Notes: a model not told the origin generated them from the letters alone. 64,000 bases of DNA from Ruminococcus flavefaciens (GCF_900143025.1 NZ_FRCT01000018.1:1-64000), one strand, 5' to 3'. Positions 41,824-52,008 are shown, counted from the first letter of the stretch. Numbers and translations are program-made.

Positions 41824-43785
41824 TTATTTTTCTCTCAGCTCCTGTATCTTATCGCGGAGATAAGCAGCGTGTTCAAATTCAAGCAGCTTTGCTGCATTCT
41901 TCATTTCCACGGTGAGCTTGTCTATGAGGTGCTGTTTTTCTGAAGCTGACATCTTCTTCTTTTGGGTCTTTTCCTCCACCTTGTTCTTGGAGGTTATCTC
42001 CAGTACATCGCGGACTTCCTTGATGATAGTCTTAGGCACTATGCCGTGCTCCTCGTTGAACTTCATCTGCAATGAGCGGCGGCGTTCGGTCTCGGTTATG
42101 GCTCTCTCCATAGAGCCCGTAACGCAGTCCGCGTACATTATTACCTGACCCCTGGCATTTCGTGCTGCACGGCCTATGGTCTGTATGAGCGAGGTCTCAC
42201 TTCTCAGGAATCCCTCCTTATCGGCATCGAGTATAGCGATAAGGCTTACCTCAGGGATATCAAGTCCCTCACGGAGAAGATTTATTCCTATGAGAACATC
42301 GAACACTCCCTCACGCAGGTCTTTTATTATTTCCATACGCTCGATAGTGTCGATATCATGGTGCAGATAGCGAACTTTTACACCAAGCTTTTCATAGTAT
42401 GATGTAAGATCCTCCGCCATTTTCTTTGTGAGAGTAGTTACAAGCACGCGCTCATGCCGTGCTGCTCGTTCATTTATCTCGGAAAGCAGGTCGTCCACCT
42501 GTCCGTGTGTAGGCTTTACGATAATCTCAGGGTCAACAAGTCCCGTAGGACGTATTACCTGCTCGACTATGGTATCGGTCTTTTCGCGCTCTATCTGTCC
42601 CGGAGTTGCGCTGACGTAGATAGCCTGATGGATATGCGCATTGAACTCGTCAAAATTCAGCGGACGGTTGTCCATAGCACTTGGCAGACGGAAGCCGTAG
42701 TCCACAAGGGTAGTTTTTCTTGCACGGTCTCCTGCGTACATGGCACGTACCTGCGACAGAGTTACATGGCTCTCGTCAACTATGAGGAGGAAGTCCTCGG
42801 GAAAGTGATCCATAAGAGTAAGGGGCGTACTTCCTGCGGGTCTGCCTGCAAGTACACGGGAGTAGTTCTCAACGCCGCTGCAATAGCCCACTTCGCGGAG
42901 CATTTCCATGTCGTAGTGTGTACGCTGCTCAATGCGCTGAGCCTCTATAAGCTTGTTATTCTGCTGAAAATAGTCGATACGCTCAGCAAGCTCGCGGTCA
43001 AGCTCTGTGAGAGCGGCTTCAAGCTTGTCATCGCCCACAACATAGTGAGATGCAGGGAAAATAGCCGCATGAGAAACTACAGCCTTTATCTCGCCTGTTA
43101 TAACATTTATTTCGGAGATACGGTCTATCTCATCGCCGAAGTACTCAACTCTTACCGCCGTATCCGTTGACATTGCAGGGAATATCTCCACAACATCGCC
43201 GCGAACTCTGAACCTGTTTCGCTCAAAAGCTATATCATTGCGCTCATAGCGTATTTTAACAAGCTCGTTGATAAGCTGGTCGCGGGGCTTTTCCGCACCC
43301 TGACGTATGGAAACGCACATGGAACGATATTCCTCAGGGCTTCCGAGGGAGTAGATACAGGAAACACTGGCAACTATTATAACATCGCTTCTCTCCGCAA
43401 GAGCAGTTGTAGCAGAGTGACGCAGCTTGTCTATCTCGTCGTTTATTGAGGAGTCCTTTTCGATGTAGCTGTCCGTACTTGGCACGTAGGCTTCGGGCTG
43501 ATAGTAGTCGTAATAGGATACGAAGTACTCAACAGCGTTTTCGGGGAAGAATTCGCGGAACTCCGAGCAGAGCTGTGCCGCAAGTATCTTGTTATGAGCA
43601 AGTACGAGGGTCGGCTTGTTCACACGGGCGATAACGTTAGCCATAGTGAAGGTCTTTCCCGAGCCCGTAACGCCGAGGAGTATCTGCTCCTTTTTGCCTG
43701 ACTGTATGCCGTTTACCAGCTTGTCGATAGCCTGTGGCTGGTCGCCTGCGGGAGCGTAGTTTGAACATAGCTTGAAGTGATCCAT
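41824..43785 (-). CDS. uvrB: UvrABC system protein B
   Basis: 653 residues from the ATG at 43785 (after AAAGGGGGAACT); a longer frame to 43824 lacks a site. Walker [13 protein letters not shown] at about 38-49, beta-hairpin region [13 protein letters not shown], helicase motifs [24 protein letters not shown] and IGRAARN, and a C-terminal UVR domain ([21 protein letters not shown]) that contacts UvrC. It verifies DNA damage after loading by UvrA. uvrA and uvrC are not in the window. GC-rich small repeats fill the region upstream. Confidence 0.97.
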   Translation of the reverse strand: MDHFKLCSNYAPAGDQPQAIDKLVNGIQSGKKEQILLGVTGSGKTFTMANVIARVNKPTLVLAHNKILAAQLCSEFREFFPENAVEYFVSYYDYYQPEAYVPSTDSYIEKDSSINDEIDKLRHSATTALAERSDVIIVASVSCIYSLGSPEEYRSMCVSIRQGAEKPRDQLINELVKIRYERNDIAFERNRFRVRGDVVEIFPAMSTDTAVRVEYFGDEIDRISEINVITGEIKAVVSHAAIFPASHYVVGDDKLEAALTELDRELAERIDYFQQNNKLIEAQRIEQRTHYDMEMLREVGYCSGVENYSRVLAGRPAGSTPLTLMDHFPEDFLLIVDESHVTLSQVRAMYAGDRARKTTLVDYGFRLPSAMDNRPLNFDEFNAHIHQAIYVSATPGQIEREKTDTIVEQVIRPTGLVDPEIIVKPTHGQVDDLLSEINERAARHERVLVTTLTKKMAEDLTSYYEKLGVKVRYLHHDIDTIERMEIIKDLREGVFDVLIGINLLREGLDIPEVSLIAILDADKEGFLRSETSLIQTIGRAARNARGQVIMYADCVTGSMERAITETERRRSLQMKFNEEHGIVPKTIIKEVRDVLEITSKNKVEEKTQKKKMSASEKQHLIDKLTVEMKNAAKLLEFEHAAYLRDKIQELREK

Positions 43786-43810
43786 AGTTCCCCCTTTGGA
43801 AGTTGAGAGT

Positions 43811-43938
43811 GTAGGGGCGCACATTGTGCGCCCGTGTTTTACATTTAAACAAATATGAAACGAAATGTAGGGGGCGATGCCTTCATCGCCCCGTAAATCG
43901 TAAATATCCTGTGTAGGGGCGGCGTCCCGCCGCCCATG
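43811..43938 (+). repeat. Three copies of a GTAGGGGCG... GCGCCC small palindromic repeat
   Basis: Units at 43811-43836 (GTAGGGGCGCAC with GTGCGCCC), 43868-43896 (GTAGGGGGCGATG with CATCGCCCC) and 43913-43938 (GTAGGGGCGGCG with CGCCGCCCATG). Each begins GTAGGGG, forms a short hairpin and ends in CCC. The same family lies inverted at 57405-57513, and a related unit at 49055-49082. Confidence 0.75.
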
Positions 43939-43943
43939 CTAAA

Positions 43944-44501
43944 TCAGCTTTCCGTCTTTGATTCCTCAGAATAGAGATTAGTATATTCTCCTTCTTTTAA
44001 ACCATAGTACGCTAATACTTCATCCCAATTATGCGCATTTATTTCCTCTATACTTTCCATTTTGCCACCGCAGCCTACATATTTTTTATCGTCAAGGCAA
44101 GTCCAAACAATAGCGGTTTCGACTTTTTTGTTTGAATCAAAAATAAAAATATATTCTATTTCTCCAACTCTTGGCGATTGTCTTACAATTTCCCGACCAA
44201 AACCATCGTCATTTCGTACATTACTGTAAATAATGTCTGCGTCAGTTTCAAACTCAGAAAAATAATAATCGGCTTCACGGAATAAAATGTTCGCAAGTTC
44301 ATTTAATTCAGATTTTAGATACGCATCATATTTTTCATCACTATTAGTTGTTTCAGAAAAACTATTTGTGATATTAAGTGTAGTTTGTGCCTCAGTGTTT
44401 TGTGAAGATGATAGCGATCCTTTGGTGTTTTTTCCACAACTAAAAAAGCAAAATGCAGAAATTGCAATTACGGAAAATAGTATTGTTTTTCTATTCAGCA
44501 T
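43944..44501 (-). CDS. Putative lipoprotein, unknown function
   Basis: 185 residues. Signal peptide with lipobox FFSC (Cys22: AISAFCFFSCGKN), a Ser/Thr-rich stalk to about 55, then a folded part with YDAYLKSELNELANILFREA, YYFSEFETDADIIY, and EIEYIFIFDSNKKVETAIVW. I do not recognise a family. It is 18 bp from the end of carB on the same strand, so it may be read through from the pyrimidine operon, but is more likely an independent passenger between repeats. Confidence 0.7.
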   Translation of the reverse strand: MLNRKTILFSVIAISAFCFFSCGKNTKGSLSSSQNTEAQTTLNITNSFSETTNSDEKYDAYLKSELNELANILFREADYYFSEFETDADIIYSNVRNDDGFGREIVRQSPRVGEIEYIFIFDSNKKVETAIVWTCLDDKKYVGCGGKMESIEEINAHNWDEVLAYYGLKEGEYTNLYSEESKTES

Positions 44502-44519
44502 AATTAAGAATAATCCTTT

Positions 44520-47500
44520 TTATATCTTGGTGATGTCAACAAGCTCCACATCGTTGATAGTTCTGCCCGATTCGAGGACTTTGACCAGTGACTTTGCCGT
44601 ATCCACAGCCGTTAAGCTGCAAATAGAACGCTCAATGGACTTTCTTCTCATCTTAACGCTGTCACGCTCAGGGAGTCTTCCCTTTGCGGAAGTAGAGATA
44701 ACATAGTGTATCTTGCCGCTGTCAAGGAGAGTCTCAACGTTGGGCTCACCGTCAGATATCTTGCGGACAAGGTTTGCAGCTATCATATTTCTGTGGAGAA
44801 CGCTCTGTGTACCCGATGTTGCGTAAAGGTCAAAGCCCATACGCTCGAACTTATCAGCAATAGGAAGTATCTCTCTCTTGTCGCTGTCACGTACCGAGAT
44901 AAGAACTCCGCCCTCGCGCTTGAGGTCAAAGCCTGCTGCGATAAGTCCCTTTAAGAGTGCGTCCTCAAGGTTTCTGCCGATACCGAGGCACTCACCTGTT
45001 GACTTCATCTCAGGTCCCAGCATTGTATCAACGTCTGTAAGCTTCTCGAATGAGAATACAGGAACCTTAACTGCTACGTAGTCGCCTGCGGGATAAAGTC
45101 CGCTCTCATAGCCCATATCCTTCAGCTTTGCACCGAACATTATCTTTGTTGCGATATCCACCATAGGTATGCCTGTTACCTTGCTGATGTACGGAACTGT
45201 TCTTGAAGAACGTGGATTTACCTCGATAACGAATACCTCGTGGTTGTATACGACATACTGTATATTTACAAGTCCGATAACGTTGAGCTCCTTTGCAAGG
45301 AGTCTTGTGTACTCAACGATTATGCGCTTGATACGGTCTGAAAGATGCTGTGCAGGGTAGATAGATATAGAGTCGCCCGAGTGAACGCCTGCACGCTCGA
45401 TATGCTCCATGATACCAGGGATAAGGAAGTCCTCGCCGTCGCAGATAGCGTCAACTTCTACCTCAGTACCCATCATGTACTTGTCGATGAGGACAGGGTT
45501 TTCTATATTATGGCTCATGATGATGCCCATATACTCCTTTACATCTGCATCGGAGTGAGCGATTATCATATTCTGTCCACCAAGAACATAGGAAGGACGG
45601 AGAAGCACAGGATAGCCAAGGTCATTTGCAGCCACAAGAGCTTCCTCTGTGTTCATAACTGTGTGACCAGCAGGACGCGGTATACCGCACTTTTCAAGGA
45701 CTTCATCGAAACGCTCTCTGTCCTCTGCCGCATCTATCATATCAGCGGAAGTACCGAGGATACGCACACCCATATCAGAGAGATAGCGTGTGAGCTTGAT
45801 AGCTGTCTGTCCGCCGAACTGTACAACAACGCCGTAGGGCTGCTCGGTCTCGATAATGGACTGAACGTCCTCCTTTGTCAATGGGTCGAAGTACAGACGG
45901 TCGCCTGTATCGAAGTCGGTGGAAACGGTCTCGGGGTTGTTGTTGCAGATAACAGCCTCGTAGCCCAGCTCTTTAAGTGTCCATACACAGTGTACCGAGC
46001 AGTAGTCGAACTCGATACCCTGACCGATACGAATAGGACCAGAACCGAAAACGATGACCTTCTTCTTGCCCTTGTCTGTACGCTCAATGAACTGCTTTGC
46101 CTCGTTCTCGTCATCAAATGTGGAGTAGAAGTAAGGAGTCTCAGCCTTGAACTCGCCTGCGCAGGTATCAACCATTTTGTATACCGCACTCTTGTGCTTA
46201 GGGCACTTCTGTCCCGATATACGCTCGATAGTGCTGTCAAGGTAGCCGTACTGCTTTGCGATATCGTACTTTTCCTCAGTAAGCTCACCCTCAGTGAGCC
46301 ATTTTTCCAGCTCAACAAGGTTAAGGAGCTTATACAGGAACCAGTTGTCTATCATGGTTATCTCGTGTATCTCTTCGGGAGTTATTCCGCGCTTCAAAGC
46401 CTCAAATACGCAGAATGAACGCTCGTCGTCGATAACGTGGAGCTTCTCGCGTATCTCCTCTGTGGAGAGCTTTGCAAGCTTTTTCAGGTTCATGGTGTCA
46501 AGACCAAGCTCAATTGAGCGGACAGCCTTCATCATAGCCTGCTCAAAGCTTGTGCCGATAGCCATTACCTCACCTGTAGCCTTCATCTGTGTACCGAGAG
46601 TACGCTTTGCATATACGAATTTATCAAATGCCCACTTAGGGAACTTTATTACAACATAGTCCAGTGCAGGCTCGAAGCAAGCGTAGGTCTTGCCTGTTAC
46701 CTGATTGATTATTTCGTCAAGAGTGTAGCCGATAGCTATTTTTGCAGCTGTCTTTGCAATAGGATAACCCGTAGCCTTTGAAGCAAGTGCAGAGGAACGT
46801 GAAACTCTGGGGTTTACCTCGATAACAGCATACTTGAAGCTTGTTGGGTGAAGTGCGAACTGACAGTTGCAGCCGCCCTCGACTTTAAGCTCCTTGATGA
46901 TATTTATAGCTGCTGTACGGAGCATCTGGTACTCTCTGTCGCTGAGAGTTACGGCAGGTGCGATAACGATACTGTCGCCTGTGTGAACGCCAACAGGGTC
47001 GAAGTTTTCCATTGAGCAGACTGTGATAACGTTGCCCTTTGCGTCACGGATAACCTCAAACTCTATTTCCTTCCAGCCGCTGATACACTTTTCTACAAGT
47101 ATCTGTGTGATAGGTGAAAGACGGAGTCCGTTTGTTGCTATGTCGCGGAGCTCCTCCTCATTCTGAGCGATACCGCCGCCTGTACCGCCGAGTGTGAATG
47201 CAGGGCGAACGATAACTGGATAGTGTATGACTTTTGCGAAATCAACTGCGTCCTCAACTGTCTCTACGACCTTTGACGGGATAACAGGCTCGCCTATTTT
47301 TTCCATTGTGTCCTTGAAAGCCTGTCTGTCCTCAGCCTTGTGGATAGTCTCGGGGTCTGCACCAAGAAGCTTTACATTGTGGCTGTCAAGGAAGCCCTCC
47401 TCTGCAAGCTGCATAGACAGTGTAAGACCTGTCTGACCGCCAAGAGTTGACAGCAGGCTGTCGGGCTTTTCTATTTCGATTATTCTCTTTACAACGTCAA

Positions 47501-47711
47501 GTGTGAGGGGCTCGATATAAACCTTATCTGCCATAGCCTTATCGGTCATAATGGTAGCAGGGTTTGAGTTTACGAGAACTACCTCCAGTCCCTCCTGTTT
47601 AAGTGCGCGGCAGGCCTGTGTGCCTGCGTAGTCAAACTCGGCAGCCTGTCCGATAACTATAGGACCAGAGCCGATAACAAGTACCTTTTTTATATCACTT
47701 CTGAGTGGCAT
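44520..47711 (-). CDS. carB: Carbamoyl-phosphate synthase large chain
   Basis: 1063 residues, normal length. Two homologous ATP-grasp halves: the first with KKVLVIGSGPIVIGQAAEFDY, the second with KKVIVFGSGPIRIGQGIEFDY, each followed by NNNPETV/NSNPATI and RPSYVLGG/RPAFTLGG. The C-terminal about 120 residues are the MGS-like allosteric domain that binds UMP or IMP (FDLYATSGTQSVLHRN). With CarA it makes carbamoyl phosphate from glutamine, bicarbonate and 2 ATP. It is the last gene of the pyr operon, separated from carA by a 136-bp spacer with a repeat element. Confidence 0.97.
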   Translation of the reverse strand: MPLRSDIKKVLVIGSGPIVIGQAAEFDYAGTQACRALKQEGLEVVLVNSNPATIMTDKAMADKVYIEPLTLDVVKRIIEIEKPDSLLSTLGGQTGLTLSMQLAEEGFLDSHNVKLLGADPETIHKAEDRQAFKDTMEKIGEPVIPSKVVETVEDAVDFAKVIHYPVIVRPAFTLGGTGGGIAQNEEELRDIATNGLRLSPITQILVEKCISGWKEIEFEVIRDAKGNVITVCSMENFDPVGVHTGDSIVIAPAVTLSDREYQMLRTAAINIIKELKVEGGCNCQFALHPTSFKYAVIEVNPRVSRSSALASKATGYPIAKTAAKIAIGYTLDEIINQVTGKTYACFEPALDYVVIKFPKWAFDKFVYAKRTLGTQMKATGEVMAIGTSFEQAMMKAVRSIELGLDTMNLKKLAKLSTEEIREKLHVIDDERSFCVFEALKRGITPEEIHEITMIDNWFLYKLLNLVELEKWLTEGELTEEKYDIAKQYGYLDSTIERISGQKCPKHKSAVYKMVDTCAGEFKAETPYFYSTFDDENEAKQFIERTDKGKKKVIVFGSGPIRIGQGIEFDYCSVHCVWTLKELGYEAVICNNNPETVSTDFDTGDRLYFDPLTKEDVQSIIETEQPYGVVVQFGGQTAIKLTRYLSDMGVRILGTSADMIDAAEDRERFDEVLEKCGIPRPAGHTVMNTEEALVAANDLGYPVLLRPSYVLGGQNMIIAHSDADVKEYMGIIMSHNIENPVLIDKYMMGTEVEVDAICDGEDFLIPGIMEHIERAGVHSGDSISIYPAQHLSDRIKRIIVEYTRLLAKELNVIGLVNIQYVVYNHEVFVIEVNPRSSRTVPYISKVTGIPMVDIATKIMFGAKLKDMGYESGLYPAGDYVAVKVPVFSFEKLTDVDTMLGPEMKSTGECLGIGRNLEDALLKGLIAAGFDLKREGGVLISVRDSDKREILPIADKFERMGFDLYATSGTQSVLHRNMIAANLVRKISDGEPNVETLLDSGKIHYVISTSAKGRLPERDSVKMRRKSIERSICSLTAVDTAKSLVKVLESGRTINDVELVDITKI

Positions 47712-47750
47712 ACTATTTACCTCCGTTTTAAATCAACATTTCAGATCTTT

Positions 47751-47850
47751 AATTCAGAATTAGGAATTAATGGTGTTCGCTTCGCTCACATAATTCAAAT
47801 CCGTCCACCTCAGTGGACACTGCAATTCCGAATTCCTAATTTCTAATTTA
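47751..47850. mobile_element. MITE-like element between carA and carB
   Basis: Ends carry a terminal inverted repeat based on AATTAGGAATT (47757 side) and AATTCCTAATT (47830 side), with palindromic middle GTCCACCTCAGTGGAC. About 100 bp, no gene. A similar AATTCCGAATTAA motif recurs near 57545. It lies inside an operon, so it is transcribed and may form an RNA hairpin between carA and carB. Confidence 0.6.
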
Positions 47851-48945
47851 TTTAAGCATTGTTGCAACGAAATCATCGAACAGATACGCTGTATCCAGCG
47901 GTCCGCCGTGTGCTTCGGGGTGGAACTGAACTGTTCTTGCGTTGACTGAGGTATAGTGTATGCCCTCACAGGTCTTATCGTTTGCATTGATATGTGATAC
48001 ATGACCTACTGACGGGTCGATGCTGTCGCCTACTACCGCATAGCCGTGGTTCTGGCTGGTTACGTAGGTGAGACCGCTTTCAAGGTCGATAACAGGCTGA
48101 TTTGCACCTCTGTGGCCGTATTTCAGCTTCTCGGTCTTTCCGCCGTTGGCAAGAGCCATGAGCTGATGTCCGAGGCAGATGCCGAATATCGGTATGCCCA
48201 GCTTTTGTATCTCCTTGATATTCTCTATTATCTCAACATTTTCGGCAGGGTCTCCGGGGCCGTTGGAGAACATTATACCGTCGGGAGCAAGCTCCTTTAT
48301 CTCGGCTGCTGTAGTATAAGCAGGTACTACCACTACCTCACAGCCGCGCTTTAAAAGCTCCTGTCTGATATTGCGCTTGTAGCCGAAATCAAACAGTGCC
48401 ACGCGGAGCTTCTTCTCCTCAGGCTCGTATGTGAGAGTCTCGTAATTGGTCACAGACTTTACAGCATCCTTAACTGTGAATGCGCGTACCTTTTCAAGGA
48501 ACTCGTCCTTCTTTGCGTAAACGTCCTCGGTAGTGATAACGCCGTTCATAACGCCTACCTCGCGGATAATACGTGTAAGTCGGCGGGTGTCGATGTTATT
48601 GATACCGACTATATTGTGCTCCTTCAGGAAATCGTTGATATTTCCCTCACAGCGGAAGTTTGACGGTGCATTGCACCATTCTCTTACGATATATCCCGAT
48701 ACATAGGACTTTGCGGACTCATTGTCCTGCGAATTCACACCGTAGTTTCCTATAAGCGGAAATGTCTGTGTGACTATCTGTCCGTAGTAGCTTGGGTCTG
48801 TGAGAGTCTCCTGATAGCCTGTAACGCCTGTGGTGAATACTACTTCACCGATGACCGTACCCTTTGCACCGAAGCTCCTGCCCTCGAACACCTGTCCGTC
48901 GGCAAGCATAAGGTAAGCTTTTTCTCCCATGTTGAATAATGACAT
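47848..48945 (-). CDS. carA: Carbamoyl-phosphate synthase small chain
   Basis: 365 residues from the ATG at 48945 (AAGGAGGAATTTACA); a longer frame to 49011 is not supported. The N-terminal domain (VFEGRSFGAKG, TGVTGYQETLTDPSYYGQIV) is followed by a class I glutaminase with nucleophile Cys in FGICLGHQLMALA and the His/Glu pair in QFHPEAHGGP. It feeds ammonia to CarB. The stop codon overlaps the edge of the MITE-like element, but the family C-terminus (FDDFVATM) is intact. Confidence 0.97.
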   Translation of the reverse strand: MSLFNMGEKAYLMLADGQVFEGRSFGAKGTVIGEVVFTTGVTGYQETLTDPSYYGQIVTQTFPLIGNYGVNSQDNESAKSYVSGYIVREWCNAPSNFRCEGNINDFLKEHNIVGINNIDTRRLTRIIREVGVMNGVITTEDVYAKKDEFLEKVRAFTVKDAVKSVTNYETLTYEPEEKKLRVALFDFGYKRNIRQELLKRGCEVVVVPAYTTAAEIKELAPDGIMFSNGPGDPAENVEIIENIKEIQKLGIPIFGICLGHQLMALANGGKTEKLKYGHRGANQPVIDLESGLTYVTSQNHGYAVVGDSIDPSVGHVSHINANDKTCEGIHYTSVNARTVQFHPEAHGGPLDTAYLFDDFVATMLK

Positions 48946-49054
48946 TGTAAATTCCTCCTTACGATTTTTAGAGGTCGTATTATTGGTGTTGTGCGCTCTG
49001 TTCCACGCCATTGTGGGCAGAACGTTTCAATGTTTATTTATGTTGTTTTCAGAA

Positions 49055-49082
49055 CGGAACGCCGTGAACGGCGTTCCATACA
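49055..49082. repeat. Small palindromic repeat after pyrF
   Basis: GGAACGCCGT and ACGGCGTTCC pair around GA and are followed by ATAC, the same plan as the GTAGGGG-type units at 43.8 and 57.4 kb. It lies directly behind the pyrF stop codon. Confidence 0.6.
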
Positions 49083-49086
49083 CTAC

Positions 49087-50013
49087 TTACTTCAAGTTGA
49101 TGTACTGGCAGATATCATCTCTCATGCGGATAACTTCTCTTCTTGCTGCCTTTGCGAAGTCGCGCTCGTCGCAGCCTTCCTTCTTGTATGCACACATTAC
49201 TGCGCGTGAAGAGTTTACGATAGCTCCTAAACCGTTCTCGTCAAAGCCGCCCTTCAGACCTTCTGCTCCGCCGCCCTGTGCGCCGTATCCGGGTACAAGG
49301 AACATTGTGTGAGGAAGTCTCTTTCTCAGCTCTGTGAGCATCTCGGGATATGTAGCACCTACAACTGCGCCTACTGCGGAATAGCCGTACTTTCCGCGTG
49401 TATCCTCGCCCCACTTCTCGCACATATCGCCCATGCACTCATAGATAGTGCGTCCGTCGGCAAGCTTCATATCCTGAAGCTCTCCCGATGAAGGGTTTGA
49501 AGTCTTTACAAGTACGAATATGCCCTTGTCGCGGTCGCGGCATACTTTAAGGAGAGGCTCTATACCGTCTGTTCCGAGGTAACCGTTTACCGTGAGAGCA
49601 TCTGCGCCGAAGGCTTCAAGATTGTTCTCGCCTACTGATGTTGCACCGAGGTGTGCGTTTGAATAAGCCTCCATTGTTGCACCGATATCGTTTCTCTTGC
49701 CGTCTGTCATTACGAACATACCGTTGAGCTTTGCATAACGGATAGTCTTTTCAAGAGTCCTGATGCCGTAATGTCCGTACATCTCATAGTAAGCAGCCTG
49801 CGGCTTGATAGCAGGTACCAGATCATGTATCTCGTCGATGATAGCCTGATTGAAGTCGAATATAGCCTTTGCAGCAGCCTTTAATGTCCAGCCGTCGCTG
49901 TCAAGATAACGACGCTGTATAAACTCCGGAACATATTCCAGCTTTGGATCAAGTCCTACAACTGTAGGATTTTTAAGGTCGATTATCTTTTCAATAAGTC
50001 TGTCGAATGACAT
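49087..50013 (-). CDS. pyrF: Orotidine 5'-phosphate decarboxylase (type 2)
   Basis: 308 residues. The long form of the family: NPTVVGLDPKLEYVPEFI at the start, the catalytic segment MTDGKRNDIGATMEAYSNA with the Lys/Asp pair, and PGYGAQGGGAEGL for phosphate binding. It converts OMP to UMP, the last step of the de novo pathway. It stands between pyrC (18 bp before) and carA (gap 142 bp holding a small palindromic repeat). Confidence 0.95.
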   Translation of the reverse strand: MSFDRLIEKIIDLKNPTVVGLDPKLEYVPEFIQRRYLDSDGWTLKAAAKAIFDFNQAIIDEIHDLVPAIKPQAAYYEMYGHYGIRTLEKTIRYAKLNGMFVMTDGKRNDIGATMEAYSNAHLGATSVGENNLEAFGADALTVNGYLGTDGIEPLLKVCRDRDKGIFVLVKTSNPSSGELQDMKLADGRTIYECMGDMCEKWGEDTRGKYGYSAVGAVVGATYPEMLTELRKRLPHTMFLVPGYGAQGGGAEGLKGGFDENGLGAIVNSSRAVMCAYKKEGCDERDFAKAARREVIRMRDDICQYINLK

Positions 50014-50030
50014 ATTTTTTCCTCCTGTAA

Positions 50031-51299
50031 TTACATTTCATTATATCTTATCTCGCCCTTTGATATGGTAACGAGAGGCTTTCCTGTAAGCTCCATGCCT
50101 TTAAATACAGTATTATGTGACTTTGAATGGAGTTTTTCGGGAACTACTGTCCACTTTCTGTTTATGTCAGCAATAACAAGGTCGGCAGTGCTGCCCTCCT
50201 TGATTGCAGGCACTTCAAGTCCGAGAAGCTTTCGCGGATTTGCACACATGAGCTCCACAACTCTGTTAAGGCTTATCTCGCCTGTATGGTAGAGTGCTGT
50301 GAGAGTTGCTGCAAGAGAGGTCTCAAGACCAACAACGCCGTTGGGTGCTTTTTCAAAATCTGCCTTTTCCTCGGCAGCATGAGGAGCATGGTCTGTGATT
50401 ATGCAGTCGATAGTGCCGTCCTTTACGGCTTCTATGATAGCTTTTACGTCCTCGGGAGTTCTCAGCGGCGGATTCATGCGGTAGTCCGCATCGCGCTTTT
50501 CAAGGAGCTTATCCGTAAGCATGAAGTAGTGAGGAGCAGTCTCGCAGGTGACTCTTACACCTCTTGACTTTGCAAAGCGTATCATTGCTGCGCTTCCCTC
50601 TGTGGAAACATGACATATATGTATACGTGCACCTACTGACGAAGCAAGTATCATCTCGCGGGCTGTGATATAGTCCTCGGAAGCTCTGTCCATACCCTTA
50701 ACGCCAAGCTTTTCGGAGGTCTCGCCCTTGTTCATTATACCGCCGTTGATTATGCTCAGGTCTTCGCAGTGAGAAGCAACGAGAAGTCCGTTTTCGTTTG
50801 AAAGCTCCAGAGCCTTTCGCATCATTTCCGCATTCTCAACAGGTCTGCCGTCATCTGATATGCATATGCAGCCTGCGGCTTTGAGAGCTTCATAGTCGCA
50901 GAGACCGTTTCCGCTCATTCCGCCTGTTATGCAGCCCACGGGATATACTTCAACTCCCGTGCCCTCTGCCTTGTCTATGATATATCTGATAGTCTCGGGA
51001 TTATCGCAGGGCGGCTTTGTATTGGGCATCGCAAGGACTCCCGTAACTCCGCCTGCAAGCGCCGCAGCACAGCCTGTAAGGATATCCTCCTTATAAGTGA
51101 GCCCCGGGTCGCGGAAATGTACGTGCATATCAAAAAGTGAAGGCATGAGCACAAGCCCTGTGCCGTCTATCACCTTATCTGCTTCTGCCGTAATATCATT
51201 TCCTATCCTTGATATTTTACCGCCGCTTATGAGTACATCTGTGGTCATATCCGTTTCGGTATCCACCGCACGGATATTTTTTATCAGTATCTGAGACAT
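50031..51299 (-). CDS. pyrC: Dihydroorotase
   Basis: 422 residues, class I form. Metal-site motif DMHVHFRDPGLTYKED near residue 60, later ligands VASHCED, HICHVSTEGS and the catalytic Asp in CIITDHAPH. It closes carbamoyl aspartate to dihydroorotate. Preceded by pyrR (32 bp) and followed by pyrF (17 bp). pyrB, whose product feeds it, is not in the window, and neither are pyrD, pyrE and pyrK. Confidence 0.96.
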   Translation of the reverse strand: MSQILIKNIRAVDTETDMTTDVLISGGKISRIGNDITAEADKVIDGTGLVLMPSLFDMHVHFRDPGLTYKEDILTGCAAALAGGVTGVLAMPNTKPPCDNPETIRYIIDKAEGTGVEVYPVGCITGGMSGNGLCDYEALKAAGCICISDDGRPVENAEMMRKALELSNENGLLVASHCEDLSIINGGIMNKGETSEKLGVKGMDRASEDYITAREMILASSVGARIHICHVSTEGSAAMIRFAKSRGVRVTCETAPHYFMLTDKLLEKRDADYRMNPPLRTPEDVKAIIEAVKDGTIDCIITDHAPHAAEEKADFEKAPNGVVGLETSLAATLTALYHTGEISLNRVVELMCANPRKLLGLEVPAIKEGSTADLVIADINRKWTVVPEKLHSKSHNTVFKGMELTGKPLVTISKGEIRYNEM

Positions 51300-51331
51300 G
51301 ATTACCTCGCTTTCATATTGTGGATATTGGT

Positions 51332-51853
51332 TCAGTATATAACAACTCCGTCGCTGCCGTCTATCTCCATTGCGGAGACCTTTACAACCTCGCTGTGAGA
51401 GGTAGGCAGGTTCTTGCCCACGTAATCGGGGCGTATGGGAAGCTCTCTGTGACCGCGGTCAACAAGGACTGCAAGCTGTATGGTGCGCGGTCTGCCGCGC
51501 TTTATCAGTGCGTCTATGGCTGCACGGGAGCTTCTTCCCGTAAAGATAACGTCATCTACTATGACTACGTTCTTGTCAGTGATATCAAAAGGAATATCAG
51601 TCTTTTCAGCCTCCCCTGCCGAACGGCTGTCGTCACGGTAGGGAGTTATATCAAGAGCCCCGAAGGGAACATCGTTCTTTTCAAGCTCGGACAGCTTTGC
51701 AGCTATGCGCCTTCCTATAGGGACTCCTCTTGAAAAAATGCCAACTATACAAAGATCCTCCGTACCCTTATTTCTCTCGATTATCTCATAGGAGATACGT
51801 GCTATGGCGCGGTTGACCGCTTTATCGTCCATGATAATGCGCTTTGTATCCAT
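51332..51853 (-). CDS. pyrR: PyrR pyrimidine operon attenuator / uracil phosphoribosyltransferase
   Basis: 173 residues from the ATG at 51853 (GAAAGGAGAGCCTTT). PRPP-binding loop VVIVDDVIFTGRSSRAA, and ILVDRGHREL-like segment VLVDRGHRELPIRPDYVGK. It binds UMP and then the pyr mRNA leader to favour termination, and has weak UPRT activity. It is the first gene of the operon, directly behind its own attenuator. Confidence 0.95.
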   Translation of the reverse strand: MDTKRIIMDDKAVNRAIARISYEIIERNKGTEDLCIVGIFSRGVPIGRRIAAKLSELEKNDVPFGALDITPYRDDSRSAGEAEKTDIPFDITDKNVVIVDDVIFTGRSSRAAIDALIKRGRPRTIQLAVLVDRGHRELPIRPDYVGKNLPTSHSEVVKVSAMEIDGSDGVVIY

Positions 51854-51877
51854 AAAGGCTCTCCTTTCAACAAAAAA

Positions 51878-51982
51878 TGCTCCCCGCGCGGCAGGGAGCA
51901 TACTTATAGTTATAGCTATAGTTTCAGAGTATAGTTATAGTATCAAATAACGCGCCTTGCCGACCTCACGGGATCGGATTTA
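51878..51982 (-). promoter_or_regulatory. PyrR-type attenuator (binding loop and terminator) of the pyr operon
   Basis: On the minus strand, from 51982: GATCCCGTGAGGTCGGCAAGG resembles the PyrR-binding loop (consensus UCC, then GAGAGG). Then an AU-rich section of repeated CTATAACTATA-like elements that could form the antiterminator, and a terminator TGCTCCC/GGGAGCA (51878-51900) followed by TTTTTT, just before pyrR. The promoter is at 52037-52009. Confidence 0.85.
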
Positions 51983-52008
51983 AAGGGTAGTATCCAAATA
52001 ACACATCT

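Noticed and set aside
45345-46418. 357-codon open frame antisense to carB
   Set aside because: It lies entirely within carB in the opposite frame, has no ribosome site and its composition mirrors codon usage of carB.
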